From the NCBI RefSeq assembly GCF_013178945.1, contig NZ_JABFDM010000002.1, forward strand, positions 310,001 to 374,000: a stretch of 64,000 nt of DNA. The letters are read 5' to 3'. Below are positions 28,257 through 34,931 of this stretch, one piece after another; the stretch's first letter is position 1, and each line of letters opens with the position of its first letter. Made by a program: the position numbers and the translations under genes. This DNA is from Bradyrhizobium aeschynomenes. Lineage in GTDB: Bacteria; Pseudomonadota; Alphaproteobacteria; Rhizobiales; Xanthobacteraceae. Below the pieces are notes generated by a model. That model did no database searches. It was not told the DNA's origin and saw nothing but the letters and a program-made list of their open reading frames with translations.

Positions 28257-29597
28257 TCAATCCTTGAACGGATCGAACTCGCCCTCGCCGGCCATCACGA
28301 CCGCGAACGGCCGCAGCGTGTGCACCACCTTCACCGAGCCGGCGTGCTCGGCCAGCACCTCGGGCAGGCGCCGATAGGCCATCGGGCTCTCGTCGAGATC
28401 GGCACCGACCAGGGTGACGCCGCGGCTCTGCAGCCAGGCGTCCATCTCCTCGCGCGTGAAACGCCGCTTGGCCTCCCTGCGGCCGAACATCCGCCCTGCC
28501 CCATGCACTGTCGAGTACAGCGAGGCCTTCGCCTCCTCCGACTCGACGCCCTCGATGATGACCGCGTCGTCCCCCATCGAGCCACCGACGAAGCCGCGCT
28601 GGCCCGGAAAGGCCGGCGTGGCGCCCTTGCGCACCACCCACAGGTCACGCCCGTCATGCGTCTCACGCCAGGCGTAGTTGTGGTGGTTGTGCACGCTGTC
28701 GGTGACCGCCCCGCCGATGATCTGGCGCACGCGCTCCACCACCCACTCGCGGCCCGCATAGGCATAGCGCCCGGCGAGCTGCATCGCGGCGATGTAGCGC
28801 TGCCCGATCTCCGAGTCCTCGTCGACGACGGCGGGCGGCACGTTCATGCCGTCCTTGCCGCCGGCGGCCTTGAGGTAGCGCGTCGCCGAGGTGTGGCCGA
28901 GACCACGGCTGCCGAAATGCACGCCGATCCAGACGAAGCCGGCCTCGTCGCGCATCAGGTCGACATAATGGTTGCCCGAGCCGACCGTGCCGAGCTGCCC
29001 GACCGCCTTCTGCCGGTACGCATCCATATCGGACATGCGCCAGGCATCGGCGTCGTCGAACAGCTCGTGCTCGACGCGCTCCGCATTCTTGCGGCCGACG
29101 CCGAACGAGATCACCTTGGCGACATCCTTGATGATCGTGCCGACCTTGTCCGCGATCGCATCGAACTGCGTGTCGAGCCGCACCGCCATGTTGCCGCAGC
29201 CGATGTCGAAGCCGACGCCGGAGATGCTGATCTGCTTCTCATAGGCGATCACGCCGCCGACCGGCTGGGCATAGCCGAGATGGCCGTCGGCACAGATCAC
29301 GCCGGCGACGGCATTGCCGACCGCCATGCAGTTGCGCATCTGCGCGATGGTCGCGTCCTCGTGGCGACCAAACACCTTCAGCGGGCTGTTCTGATACTGC
29401 GCCGCCTGCGGCCGGCTCGCCACCGTATCGGCCAGCGCCTCGGCCTCGCGCGCGAGCTGCTCCTTGCGCGCGACGTCGCGGAACGTGCACCACAACGGCA
29501 TCGAGCGCTGCCCGGGCCGCTCGACCCGCGCATCCGGATCGAGCCCGGCCTCGATGGCCAGCTCTCGCGCTCGGTCTTTGTAGGGATCGGCTCGCAT
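28257..29597 (-). CDS. RtcB-family RNA ligase, paralogue B
   Basis: A 446-residue protein closer to canonical RtcB. Metal-binding Cys is in GVGFDIGCGNMAVRL, and the family blocks LGTVGSGNHYVDL, VHFGSRGLGH, SVHNHHNYAW, GGSMGDDAVII and the guanylylated His in VHGAGRMFGR are all present in order. It is predicted to ligate broken RNA ends, typically tRNAs cut by toxins, in a GTP- and Mn-dependent way. No archease, RtcA cyclase or RtcR activator gene is nearby. The start is ATG 29597 with GGAGGAT upstream. It lies in the same orientation as the slipin gene and tRNA-like RNAs upstream. Confidence 0.93.
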   Translation of the reverse strand: MRADPYKDRARELAIEAGLDPDARVERPGQRSMPLWCTFRDVARKEQLAREAEALADTVASRPQAAQYQNSPLKVFGRHEDATIAQMRNCMAVGNAVAGVICADGHLGYAQPVGGVIAYEKQISISGVGFDIGCGNMAVRLDTQFDAIADKVGTIIKDVAKVISFGVGRKNAERVEHELFDDADAWRMSDMDAYRQKAVGQLGTVGSGNHYVDLMRDEAGFVWIGVHFGSRGLGHTSATRYLKAAGGKDGMNVPPAVVDEDSEIGQRYIAAMQLAGRYAYAGREWVVERVRQIIGGAVTDSVHNHHNYAWRETHDGRDLWVVRKGATPAFPGQRGFVGGSMGDDAVIIEGVESEEAKASLYSTVHGAGRMFGRREAKRRFTREEMDAWLQSRGVTLVGADLDESPMAYRRLPEVLAEHAGSVKVVHTLRPFAVVMAGEGEFDPFKD

Positions 29598-30074
29598 CGG
29601 ATCCTCCTCTCATCAGTAGCATGCAGGACGCGGAGCGCCAGCACGGCGCTTCGCGATCGACGCTCGCGCGAACGGTCGCGCAAGCGGGTGGTGCAGGCCA
29701 GGAGGTGGATCAGAGTTGAGGGAGACTCCGCACGGGAGCCCAGTCTCGGGATGATCGTCGCTCTGGCCGGGTCGGCAGAGGGACGATCCCGCTGCCGCGT
29801 TAGGCTATCAGTCTGATATTGACGGGTAGCGCGTTGGCTGCGGAGACCGCCGGCACGCGCAAGAACAGCTCACGGCGCCGCGATTGCGGCAGCGCGCTGT
29901 CCTTGATGGGGCGTGGCGTCGAATACGACATCGGTCTCCCGTTGCGGATCATCCGCATGGAAGTTGGCGCGTGGAGATACAGGGGGTTTTTGGATTTGTA
30001 AAGTGACGATGGTGCAGCTCGTTGGAAATCATTGCGACGTGGCTTTGATCGAGCTCATCACTAAGGATCGTGGC
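29598..30074. other. Upstream region of rtcB without a gene
   Basis: About 480 bp with no supported ORF on either strand. I see no repeat of the common families and no convincing promoter; a sigma54 -24/-12 signature, expected for RtcR-controlled rtcB genes, was looked for by eye and not found. Confidence 0.4.
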
Positions 30075-30189
30075 TATGGATTCCGGGCTCTCGCTACGCG
30101 AGCCCCGGAATGACGGGCGGAGAGACCACGTGCTCTCTCCTCCCGTCATTCCGGGGCAGCCGCACAGCGGCTGAGCCCGGAATCCATAC
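30075..30189. repeat. Palindromic repeat in reversed order
   Basis: Here the halves are back to back: TATGGATTCCGGGCTCTCGC...CCCCGGAATGAC first, then GTCATTCCGGGGCAGCC...CCCGGAATCCATA. Each half is itself a hairpin. The same reversed order occurs at 30519. In the other copies the GTCATTCC ends are outermost. Confidence 0.9.
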
Positions 30190-30216
30190 TCATTATGAGG
30201 ATTTGAGCCCAGCTGC

Positions 30217-30507
30217 TCATCTCCAGATTCCCGGATACAGATCATCCCAGTTCGGGTTCTGCTCCTCGATCAGTCGGATCTTCCAATCGCGCCGCCATTT
30301 CTTGAGCTCCTTCTCGCGGGAGATGGCAGTGATCGGATCGTCGTAAGTCTCGAACCAGACGAGCTTTCCGATGTCATAGCGCGAAGTAAACCCAGGCGCT
30401 GCCTTGGTCCTATGTTCATTGACCCGCCGAACGAGATCATTCGTCACGCCCAGATACAGCGTACCGTGTTTCTTGCTCGCAAGCAGATAGACGTAATACG
30501 CCATCAC
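30217..30507 (-). CDS. GIY-YIG nuclease superfamily protein
   Basis: A 96-residue single-domain protein of the UPF0213/YhbQ type: YYVYLLASKKHGTLYLGVTNDLVRRVNEH holds the two strands, with YVY and YLG in place of GIY and YIG, and the catalytic Arg (LVRRV). The late Glu is in AISREKELKKWRRDWK. The family cleaves DNA or structured nucleic acids; most small members are uncharacterised. It lies between rtcB and slipin genes, but with a palindromic repeat on each side, so it may be an independent insertion rather than part of the RNA-repair unit. ATG 30507 or 30504 can start it. Confidence 0.88.
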   Translation of the reverse strand: MMAYYVYLLASKKHGTLYLGVTNDLVRRVNEHRTKAAPGFTSRYDIGKLVWFETYDDPITAISREKELKKWRRDWKIRLIEEQNPNWDDLYPGIWR

Positions 30508-30518
30508 GCAGCCGTGGT

Positions 30519-30627
30519 TATGGATTCCGGGCTCGCCCTTCGGGCGCCCCGGAATGACGGTGGAGAGAGCGCGCGATCTCTCCTCCCGTCATTCCGGGGC
30601 TCGCGCAGCGAGAGCCCGGAATCCATA
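30519..30627. repeat. Palindromic repeat in reversed order
   Basis: TATGGATTCCGGGCTCGCC...GCCCCGGAATGACGG, then CCCGTCATTCCGGGGCTCGCGC...CCCGGAATCCATA. With the copy at 30075 it brackets the GIY-YIG gene on both sides. Confidence 0.9.
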
Positions 30628-30694
30628 CTCACGTTACTCAATTGGATTTTCAACCTCGTCCTCAATGACCCGTCTTACCATCACCCAAACAAAC

Positions 30695-30720
30695 GAAAGG
30701 CCGCCCGTGGGCGGCCTTTC
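30695..30720 (-). terminator. Terminator downstream of the slipin gene
   Basis: GAAAGGCCGCCC and GGGCGGCCTTTC form a near-perfect stem with a tight loop, 28 bp after the slipin stop. Read on the minus strand it is followed by GTTTGTTTGG. It would separate slipin transcription from the GIY-YIG and RtcB genes downstream, though read-through is possible. Confidence 0.75.
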
Positions 30721-30747
30721 CTATCAACAACCAGCATGCACAGCCGC

Positions 30748-31899
30748 TCACGCCGCATCCGGCGCCTTCAGCCGCACCAGCCGCGTCAGCAGCGCATCCA
30801 AGCCCGCACCCTCGCCGGCGTGCAGGTCGATGCGGCCGACCTTCTCGACGAGGCGCTCCAGCGACTCCAGCTCCTTGAGCCGCAGCAGCAGCGGGTTCTC
30901 CTCCATCAGCTTGGCGGTGTTCAGGAGCGAGCGCGTCGCCGCGGTCTCCTCCTGGCGACGGATCAGGTTGGCCTTCGCCAGCCGCTCCGCCTCCACCACC
31001 TTGTTGACGAGGTCGCGGATCTCGCCGGGCAGGATCACGTCCTTCACGCCGAGCTCCGTCACCTCCACGCCCGAGCCGCCGAGCCGCGCGCGCACGTAGT
31101 CGCGCAGCTCGGCGTCGAGCGAGGCCTTCGCCGCCAGCACCTCGTCGAGCGTGCGCGACGCCACCGCCTCGCGGATCGCGAACTGCACCAGGCGGTACAG
31201 CCACGCATCCACGTCGGGCGTCGTCGCCACCGCCGCCTCCGGATCAACGATCCGGCGGAACGCCGTGAGCGTCACCCGCAGCGCGATGCGATCCTTGGTC
31301 AGCATCTCCTGCGCGGTGATCTCGAGCGCGGTCGGACGAAGGTCGAGGCGCTTGACCTCGATCTTGCGGCCGACCGCCCAGAAAGCGTGCCGACCCGGCG
31401 CCAGCCGCTCGGTCAGCTTGCCGTCGACATGCAGCAGACCGGCCTCGTGGTTGTCCACCACGGCCTCGGTCACGATGCCCGGCCGGTTGCGCTCGATCAT
31501 CGCCAGATGCCGCGCGCTCACGCGCACGTCGCTGGTGATGTCGATGCGCTCGACCTCGACCCGCGTCGCCACCTTCCAGTAGACGCGGGTCTGCCATGGC
31601 GTCAGCAGGTGCGCCGGCCGGCCGTCGAGGCTCACGATCGCGATCTCGTTCGCGCCCGTCTCCACCGCCTCGAACAGCTCGGCCGCGAGATCGGGCCGCG
31701 CCGCCTTCAGCACCGCGAAACGATCGGCCAGGTATTCGGCCTTGACCACGTCGAACACCTGCACCGTCAGCCGGCGCAGCGGATCGAGCAGCGAATGGCG
31801 GCCGGGCGCGAGCACGCGCACCAGCTGGCCGTCAAGCCAGACCAGCGCCCGCTCGCCATCCGCCACCGTCTGCGTCTTCATCACCAGATACCGGCTCAT
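30748..31899 (-). CDS. Slipin-family SPFH/Band 7 protein
   Basis: A 383-residue SPFH protein. It lacks the usual N-terminal membrane hairpin and begins MSRYLVMKTQTVADGERALVWLDGQ, so it is probably soluble or peripheral. Central blocks IDITSDVRVSARHLAMIERNRPG and the long RAEAERLA-like helix (NKVVEAERLAKANLIRRQEETAATRSLLNTAKLMEENPLLLRLKELE) match slipins associated with RNA repair. Established comparative work proposed SPFH/Band 7 proteins as scaffolds in RtcB-type RNA repair with a cognate tRNA-like RNA. Here two tRNA-like sequences lie 383 bp upstream on the same strand. AGGAG precedes ATG 31899. Confidence 0.88.
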   Translation of the reverse strand: MSRYLVMKTQTVADGERALVWLDGQLVRVLAPGRHSLLDPLRRLTVQVFDVVKAEYLADRFAVLKAARPDLAAELFEAVETGANEIAIVSLDGRPAHLLTPWQTRVYWKVATRVEVERIDITSDVRVSARHLAMIERNRPGIVTEAVVDNHEAGLLHVDGKLTERLAPGRHAFWAVGRKIEVKRLDLRPTALEITAQEMLTKDRIALRVTLTAFRRIVDPEAAVATTPDVDAWLYRLVQFAIREAVASRTLDEVLAAKASLDAELRDYVRARLGGSGVEVTELGVKDVILPGEIRDLVNKVVEAERLAKANLIRRQEETAATRSLLNTAKLMEENPLLLRLKELESLERLVEKVGRIDLHAGEGAGLDALLTRLVRLKAPDAA

Positions 31900-32255
31900 G
31901 TTACTCTCCTGTCGTGCAAGGTCCGGCCGGATGCCGGGCCCTGTCTTGTTGGCTGCCGGCCTCTGCCTGCAGCAGTTTGAAAATCAAAGGACGTGAGGAC
32001 CGAACGGCGCTTCCTGCCTGAACCGAGCGGGCCGCGACTTGAGCGTCGGGTGCGGCCGGGCGCCCGCACAACTCACGGCCGCCAAAGCGGACGTGGCGAT
32101 GCGCGAGCTGTCCCGGCCATATCCGACGCGGTATCCACCGCGGCGCAGAGCCGGCTCTGCAGTGTCCTGATCAGGTCGCCATGACCGAGGCATTGCCCCG
32201 GAGCAGAACGGCCGAACCGCGACTGAAGCGCGCGTCCGGTCCTCGTCAGAGGAAA
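31900..32255. other. Gap between slipin gene and tRNA-like RNAs
   Basis: About 355 bp with no supported ORF. Short frames such as one at 31993-32184 have no protein-like composition. On the minus strand it would be the leader of the slipin mRNA if transcription reads through the hairpin at 32256, or carry a separate slipin promoter that I could not identify. Confidence 0.4.
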
Positions 32256-32272
32256 TTAGCTTGCAAAGCTAA
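32256..32272 (-). terminator. Hairpin after the tRNA-like pair
   Basis: On the minus strand TTAGCTT-TGC-AAGCTAA followed by TTTCC: a perfect 7-bp stem, 3-base loop and short T-run, 9 bp after the 3' end of the first tRNA-like sequence. It may end the small RNA or attenuate transcription into the slipin gene. Confidence 0.55.
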
Positions 32273-32281
32273 CGCGCGGAG

Positions 32282-32354
32282 CGCTGGAGCGGGAGTCGAA
32301 CCCGCGACAGGATGATTCATGGTCATCTGCTCTAACCATCTGAGCTATCCATTG
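32282..32354 (-). ncRNA. tRNA-like RNA, promoter-distal copy
   Basis: Read on the minus strand it has most parts of a tRNA: U8-A9, D stem GCTC/GAGC with loop AGATGGTTA, anticodon stem GATGA/TCATC with 7-base loop CCATGAA, variable CTGTC, and T arm GCGGG-TTCGACT-CCCGC. The acceptor stem CAATGGA/TCCAGCG pairs at only 5 of 7 positions. Position 33 is C instead of the near-universal U, the formal anticodon would be AUG, which bacteria do not use for His, and no CCA is encoded. It is therefore unlikely to decode. The loop looks like a Met CTCATAA loop altered by one-base shifts. It probably is a tRNA-mimic RNA cognate to the slipin/RtcB system. Confidence 0.65.
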
Positions 32355-32421
32355 TGTGTCGATCGGATTCGAACCGATGCCGTCGGGCTCTCACCCGATG
32401 CTCACCATGAGCTTCGACGCG
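32355..32421 (-). ncRNA. tRNA-like RNA, promoter-proximal copy
   Basis: It abuts the other tRNA-like sequence with no spacer. On the minus strand: D arm GCTC-ATGGT-GAGC with a shortened 5-base loop, anticodon-like stem TCGGG/CCCGA with a 6-base loop TGAGAG, and a perfect T arm ATCGG-TTCGAAT-CCGAT. The acceptor CGCGTCG/CGACACA pairs at 5 of 7. The 5-base D loop and 6-base anticodon loop exclude a normal decoding tRNA. Perfect T arms in both copies beside broken decoding parts suggest that the elbow and ends, not translation, are selected. Confidence 0.6.
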
Positions 32422-32515
32422 CATCTTCTCTTCAGCGGAATACGCCACCGGATGCCGGCGCGCACCAGTCGGGATCTCAACGAGCCCGAACCCATGGACG
32501 AAGCGAAAGACCGCG

Positions 32516-32544
32516 CGTATAGATCGACTAATACGACATGGCAA
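32516..32544 (-). promoter_or_regulatory. Sigma70-type promoter of the tRNA-like RNAs
   Basis: On the minus strand TTGCCA (32544-32539), a 17-bp spacer, TATACG (32521-32516). The predicted start near 32509 gives an ~88-base leader before the first tRNA-like sequence. The surrounding DNA (32520-32590) is clearly more AT-rich than average. Confidence 0.5.
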
Positions 32545-32614
32545 GTGTTAGTTTGTAGATGCATCGATATTTTTGACTCGAACTCAGCTAATGACCTCGG
32601 GATCTCGCCACATC

Positions 32615-32760
32615 GTCATTCCGGGGCGCGCGTAGCGCGAGCCCGGAATCCATAACCACGAGCGGACATTTGACGAAGTTGAGCGCCACTCGCATCTCGC
32701 GCCACATGAGCAGATGTGGCTATGGATTCCGGGCTCGCGCTACGCGCGCCCCGGAATGAC
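32615..32760. repeat. GTCATTCCGGGG-type palindromic repeat, long form
   Basis: The outer arms are GTCATTCCGGGGCGCGCGTAG and CTACGCGCGCCCCGGAATGAC, perfectly complementary over about 21 bases. The inner arms GGAATCCATA and TATGGATTCC also pair. It lies upstream of the tRNA-like unit. Confidence 0.93.
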
Positions 32761-32799
32761 GGCTGTGTCGATGCAGATCATGATACGGCACGCAACTTC

Positions 32800-32911
32800 G
32801 TAGCCCGGATGAGCGTAAGCGACATCCGGGTTCACACGCGCAGCCGATAGGAACCCGGACGCCGCCTGCGTCGGCGCCCTTCGGGCATCGACGCAGGCGC
32901 ATCCGGGCTAC
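32800..32911. repeat. GTAGCCCGGATG-type inverted repeat
   Basis: The outer arms are GTAGCCCGGATG (32800) and CATCCGGGCTAC (ending 32911). Internal elements are GACATCCGGGTT, AACCCGGACG and the inner pair GCCTGCGTCGGCGCC / GGCATCGACGCAGGC. It lies immediately downstream of the HNH gene stop. Related shorter copies are at 5476 and 40532. Confidence 0.85.
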
Positions 32912-32919
32912 ACGCCCTT

Positions 32920-33456
32920 TCACCGCTCCAGCTCCACGTCCCAATACAGATAATCCTGCCACGTCTCGTGCAGGAATCGCGGCGGGAACAGGCGCTGGGC
33001 GGCCATCAGCTCGTGCCGCGTCGGCTCGAACGGCGGCCGCCGCGGCTTGAGGTAACGACGGTCCTTGCGCGCGTTGCAGGGACTGCAGGCCGCGACGATA
33101 TTGGTCCACGACGTCTCGCCGCCATCGGCGCGCGGCACGACGTGGTCGAAGGTCAGCTCGCCGTGGAGATAACGGCCACCGCAATACTGACATTCGAAAC
33201 GGTCGCGCAGGAAGACGTTGAAGCGCGTGAACGGCACGCGCTTCGCAGGCCTGACATAGTCGCGCAACGCGATCACCGACGGCAGCCGCATGCTGACGCT
33301 CGGGCTGCGGACAACCCGGTCGTACTCCGCGACCACGACGTGAGAGCCGCTGACCACCGCGCGGATCGCATCCTCCCAGCTGACCACCGACAGCGGAAAG
33401 TAGCTCAGCGGCTGGAAGTCGGCGTTGAGAACGAGCGCGGGATGGGTTGCTGACAT
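32920..33456 (-). CDS. HNH endonuclease family protein
   Basis: A 178-residue HNH protein of the type common in cyanobacteria and alphaproteobacteria. The nuclease core is FLRDRFECQYCGG...LTFDHVVPRADGG...NIVAACSPCNARK: two CxxC zinc pairs and the DHVVPR catalytic block. The N-terminal ~75 residues (ALVLNADFQPLSYFPLSVVSWEDA) are typical of this subgroup. It probably cuts or nicks DNA; the target and role are unknown. Start ATG 33456 has AAAGGAGG upstream. It follows the small hypothetical gene by 30 bp. Confidence 0.92.
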   Translation of the reverse strand: MSATHPALVLNADFQPLSYFPLSVVSWEDAIRAVVSGSHVVVAEYDRVVRSPSVSMRLPSVIALRDYVRPAKRVPFTRFNVFLRDRFECQYCGGRYLHGELTFDHVVPRADGGETSWTNIVAACSPCNARKDRRYLKPRRPPFEPTRHELMAAQRLFPPRFLHETWQDYLYWDVELER

Positions 33457-33486
33457 CGTCGACCTCCTTTCTCGGGCGCGGCCGGC

Positions 33487-33699
33487 TCATGATTGCGGAT
33501 GGCCGACGAGACGACCGGACTCGTCAGGCGCGTGCGGCGTCGCAGCGCCATGGATGTAGTCGAGATAGATCTGTCGCGCGGCTGCCTCGCTGATGCCGCG
33601 GCAGGCCATCGCGATGCGCACGAAGGCAAGCGCCACCGGCGAGGACAGCGCGCGTGCGTGGTCGCAAATCTCAGGGTCTTCGCTCGTCATGCGGGTCAT
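33487..33699 (-). CDS. Hypothetical protein, 70 residues
   Basis: I do not recognise a family. The protein is soluble, with a helical central part (SSPVALAFVRIAMACRGISEAAARQIYLDYIHGA). It is supported by GGAGGG six bases before ATG 33699 and by being 30 bp upstream of the HNH gene on the same strand, which suggests a two-gene operon. No regulatory motif is visible. Confidence 0.55.
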   Translation of the reverse strand: MTRMTSEDPEICDHARALSSPVALAFVRIAMACRGISEAAARQIYLDYIHGAATPHAPDESGRLVGHPQS

Positions 33700-34057
33700 C
33701 TGACCCTCCGCTCGATGTGCGGAGGGTCGGATCCCGCCGCGAATTACACGTCTGCTGGAATTTGAAGTCCCGGTTTCGCCGGGGACAGTGCGAGATTGTC
33801 AGGACCCTGACAGGCGACGCCCATGCCGAACCAGCCGCGCGACCAGGTGAATGGCCGTTCGTTGGCGGGGGTGTTCGCGAGATGTGAGCTTAGGCTCAAC
33901 ACGGTCGTGGTCCTCAAGGGAGCGCCCGAGATCGGCGGTCCGTTTTCGATGGGGCAGAGCTATGCGCAGAATTTTCCGAAGCCGTCAAGGCCGCAACCGG
34001 AGGCGCAACCGCGCTTTGCCCTCGCGCCGCGACGGATTTGCAACAACCGGCCTGCAC
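33700..34057. other. Gap without a supported gene
   Basis: About 360 bp. A plus-strand frame from ATG 33823 reads 40-50 plausible residues (LNTVVVLKGAPEIGGPFSMGQ) and then turns into unlikely Arg-rich sequence inside the repeat module, so at best it is a gene remnant. A hairpin (GTCAGG-ACC-CTGACA) lies near 33798. Confidence 0.35.
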
Positions 34058-34604
34058 GTCGGGCAAATCAGTTACGACGTCGGCCTTATCGGGAGAGCCG
34101 CCAAGCGCGCTTCAGAGCTAACAATCGCGTGCGCCGAAGAACTCATTTGCTCAAGCCGTTCAACGAGATCAGTCTCGCCAGCCCGCTTGCCTCAAACATT
34201 TCTGTTTCCAAAAATCGGAAATCATGCATTCTATGCGCGTCCCGTCCTCATGAGAGGGACGCTTCGCGATCGTCACGAACGTGGAGGGCGGGATGCGGTG
34301 GGCGCGCCGGTCGCAGCGTGATCTGATCATGCGGACGAACGAGCCGGAGCGCACGGCGAAGTCGTGATGTCCTGACACCCCGACGCTGGTGTCAAGGTCT
34401 TGGGGCCCGACATGCTCCGACCGATGGTGGCCAGACAGCCGGCGCACCAGGGAGACCGCGTATAAGCCGTCAAGCCATCGCGCGGGGAATGCCGGAGTGT
34501 CCGGCTGAACCTGTGGTGACTGCCGCCTGCTTTTTTTCTGCAGGCGGGCCATGGGTGAGGCCCTCACCCGGCATTCCCCGCGCCCTCTCGTGAATTTCGA
34601 GGGG
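34058..34604 (+). repeat. Interspersed ~550-bp Bradyrhizobium module, possibly an RNA
   Basis: Blocks in order: GTCGGGCAAATCAGTTACGA; TTTCCAAAAATCGGAAATCA; CCGTCCTCATGAGAGGGACG; CGATCGTCACGAACGTGGAG; TCCTGACACCCCGACGCTGG; GTATAAGCCGTCAAG; a long stem built from GCGGGGAATGCCGG (34481) and CCGGCATTCCCCGC (34568); and CGCCCTCTCGTG. I recall from memory closely similar modules at many sites in Bradyrhizobium and Rhodopseudomonas chromosomes, often annotated as spurious small proteins. Several blocks are self-complementary, which fits a structured RNA or a mobile palindromic unit better than a protein gene. Strand is a guess. Confidence 0.6.
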
Positions 34605-34768
34605 CGATTCGATCCAACGCTCGGACGCGAAAGCGGGTGCGAGAACGACGATGCATGCCGAGTCATTGCGAGCGAAGCGACGCAATTGCTCTCGCAGGAT
34701 CGCGGAGCTGCTTCGGAGGATTGCGCCTCGTAGCAACAAGATTGTGATGCGGTCTGCTAACTCAGTTC

Positions 34769-34868
34769 GTCATTCCGGGACAGCCGCGCACGCGGCTGGG
34801 CCCGGAATCCATACGCCCGATAGAGTTTCGGATTCCGGGCTCAGCCCTGTGGGCTGCCCCGGAATGAC
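34769..34868. repeat. GTCATTCCGGGG-type palindromic repeat
   Basis: GTCATTCCGGGACAGCCGC...CCCGGAATCCATA and GGATTCCGGGCTCAGCC...GCCCCGGAATGAC. One base in the first arm (GGGA for GGGG) is changed. It lies downstream of the DUF2778 gene. Confidence 0.9.
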
Positions 34869-34931
34869 GACGCGGAGAGATCTGGAGGGATGACGGAGAT
34901 CGCAACAGGAGGACGTCGCCCCCTGCCCGGC

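Noticed and set aside
29598..30074. Sigma54 promoter with RtcR-type control upstream of rtcB
   Set aside because: No TGGCAC-N5-TTGC pattern was found by eye on the minus strand, and no rtcR gene is in the window.
30075..30627. CRISPR array
   Set aside because: The repeats are long palindromes at irregular distances without short unique spacers, and no cas genes are present.
32282..32354. Functional tRNA-Met or tRNA-His
   Set aside because: Position 33 is C rather than U, the formal anticodon AUG is not used for His in bacteria, CAT is one base out of register for Met, and the acceptor stem has two mismatches.
33823..34326. Plus-strand 167-codon frame
   Set aside because: Only the first 40-50 residues look plausible. 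The rest runs through the repeat module and is Arg-rich; no ribosome site.
34169..34666. 165-codon minus-strand and overlapping plus-strand frames in the interspersed module
   Set aside because: Composition is not protein-like, both strands are open at once, and the DNA is built of palindromic blocks. Better explained as a repeat or RNA element.
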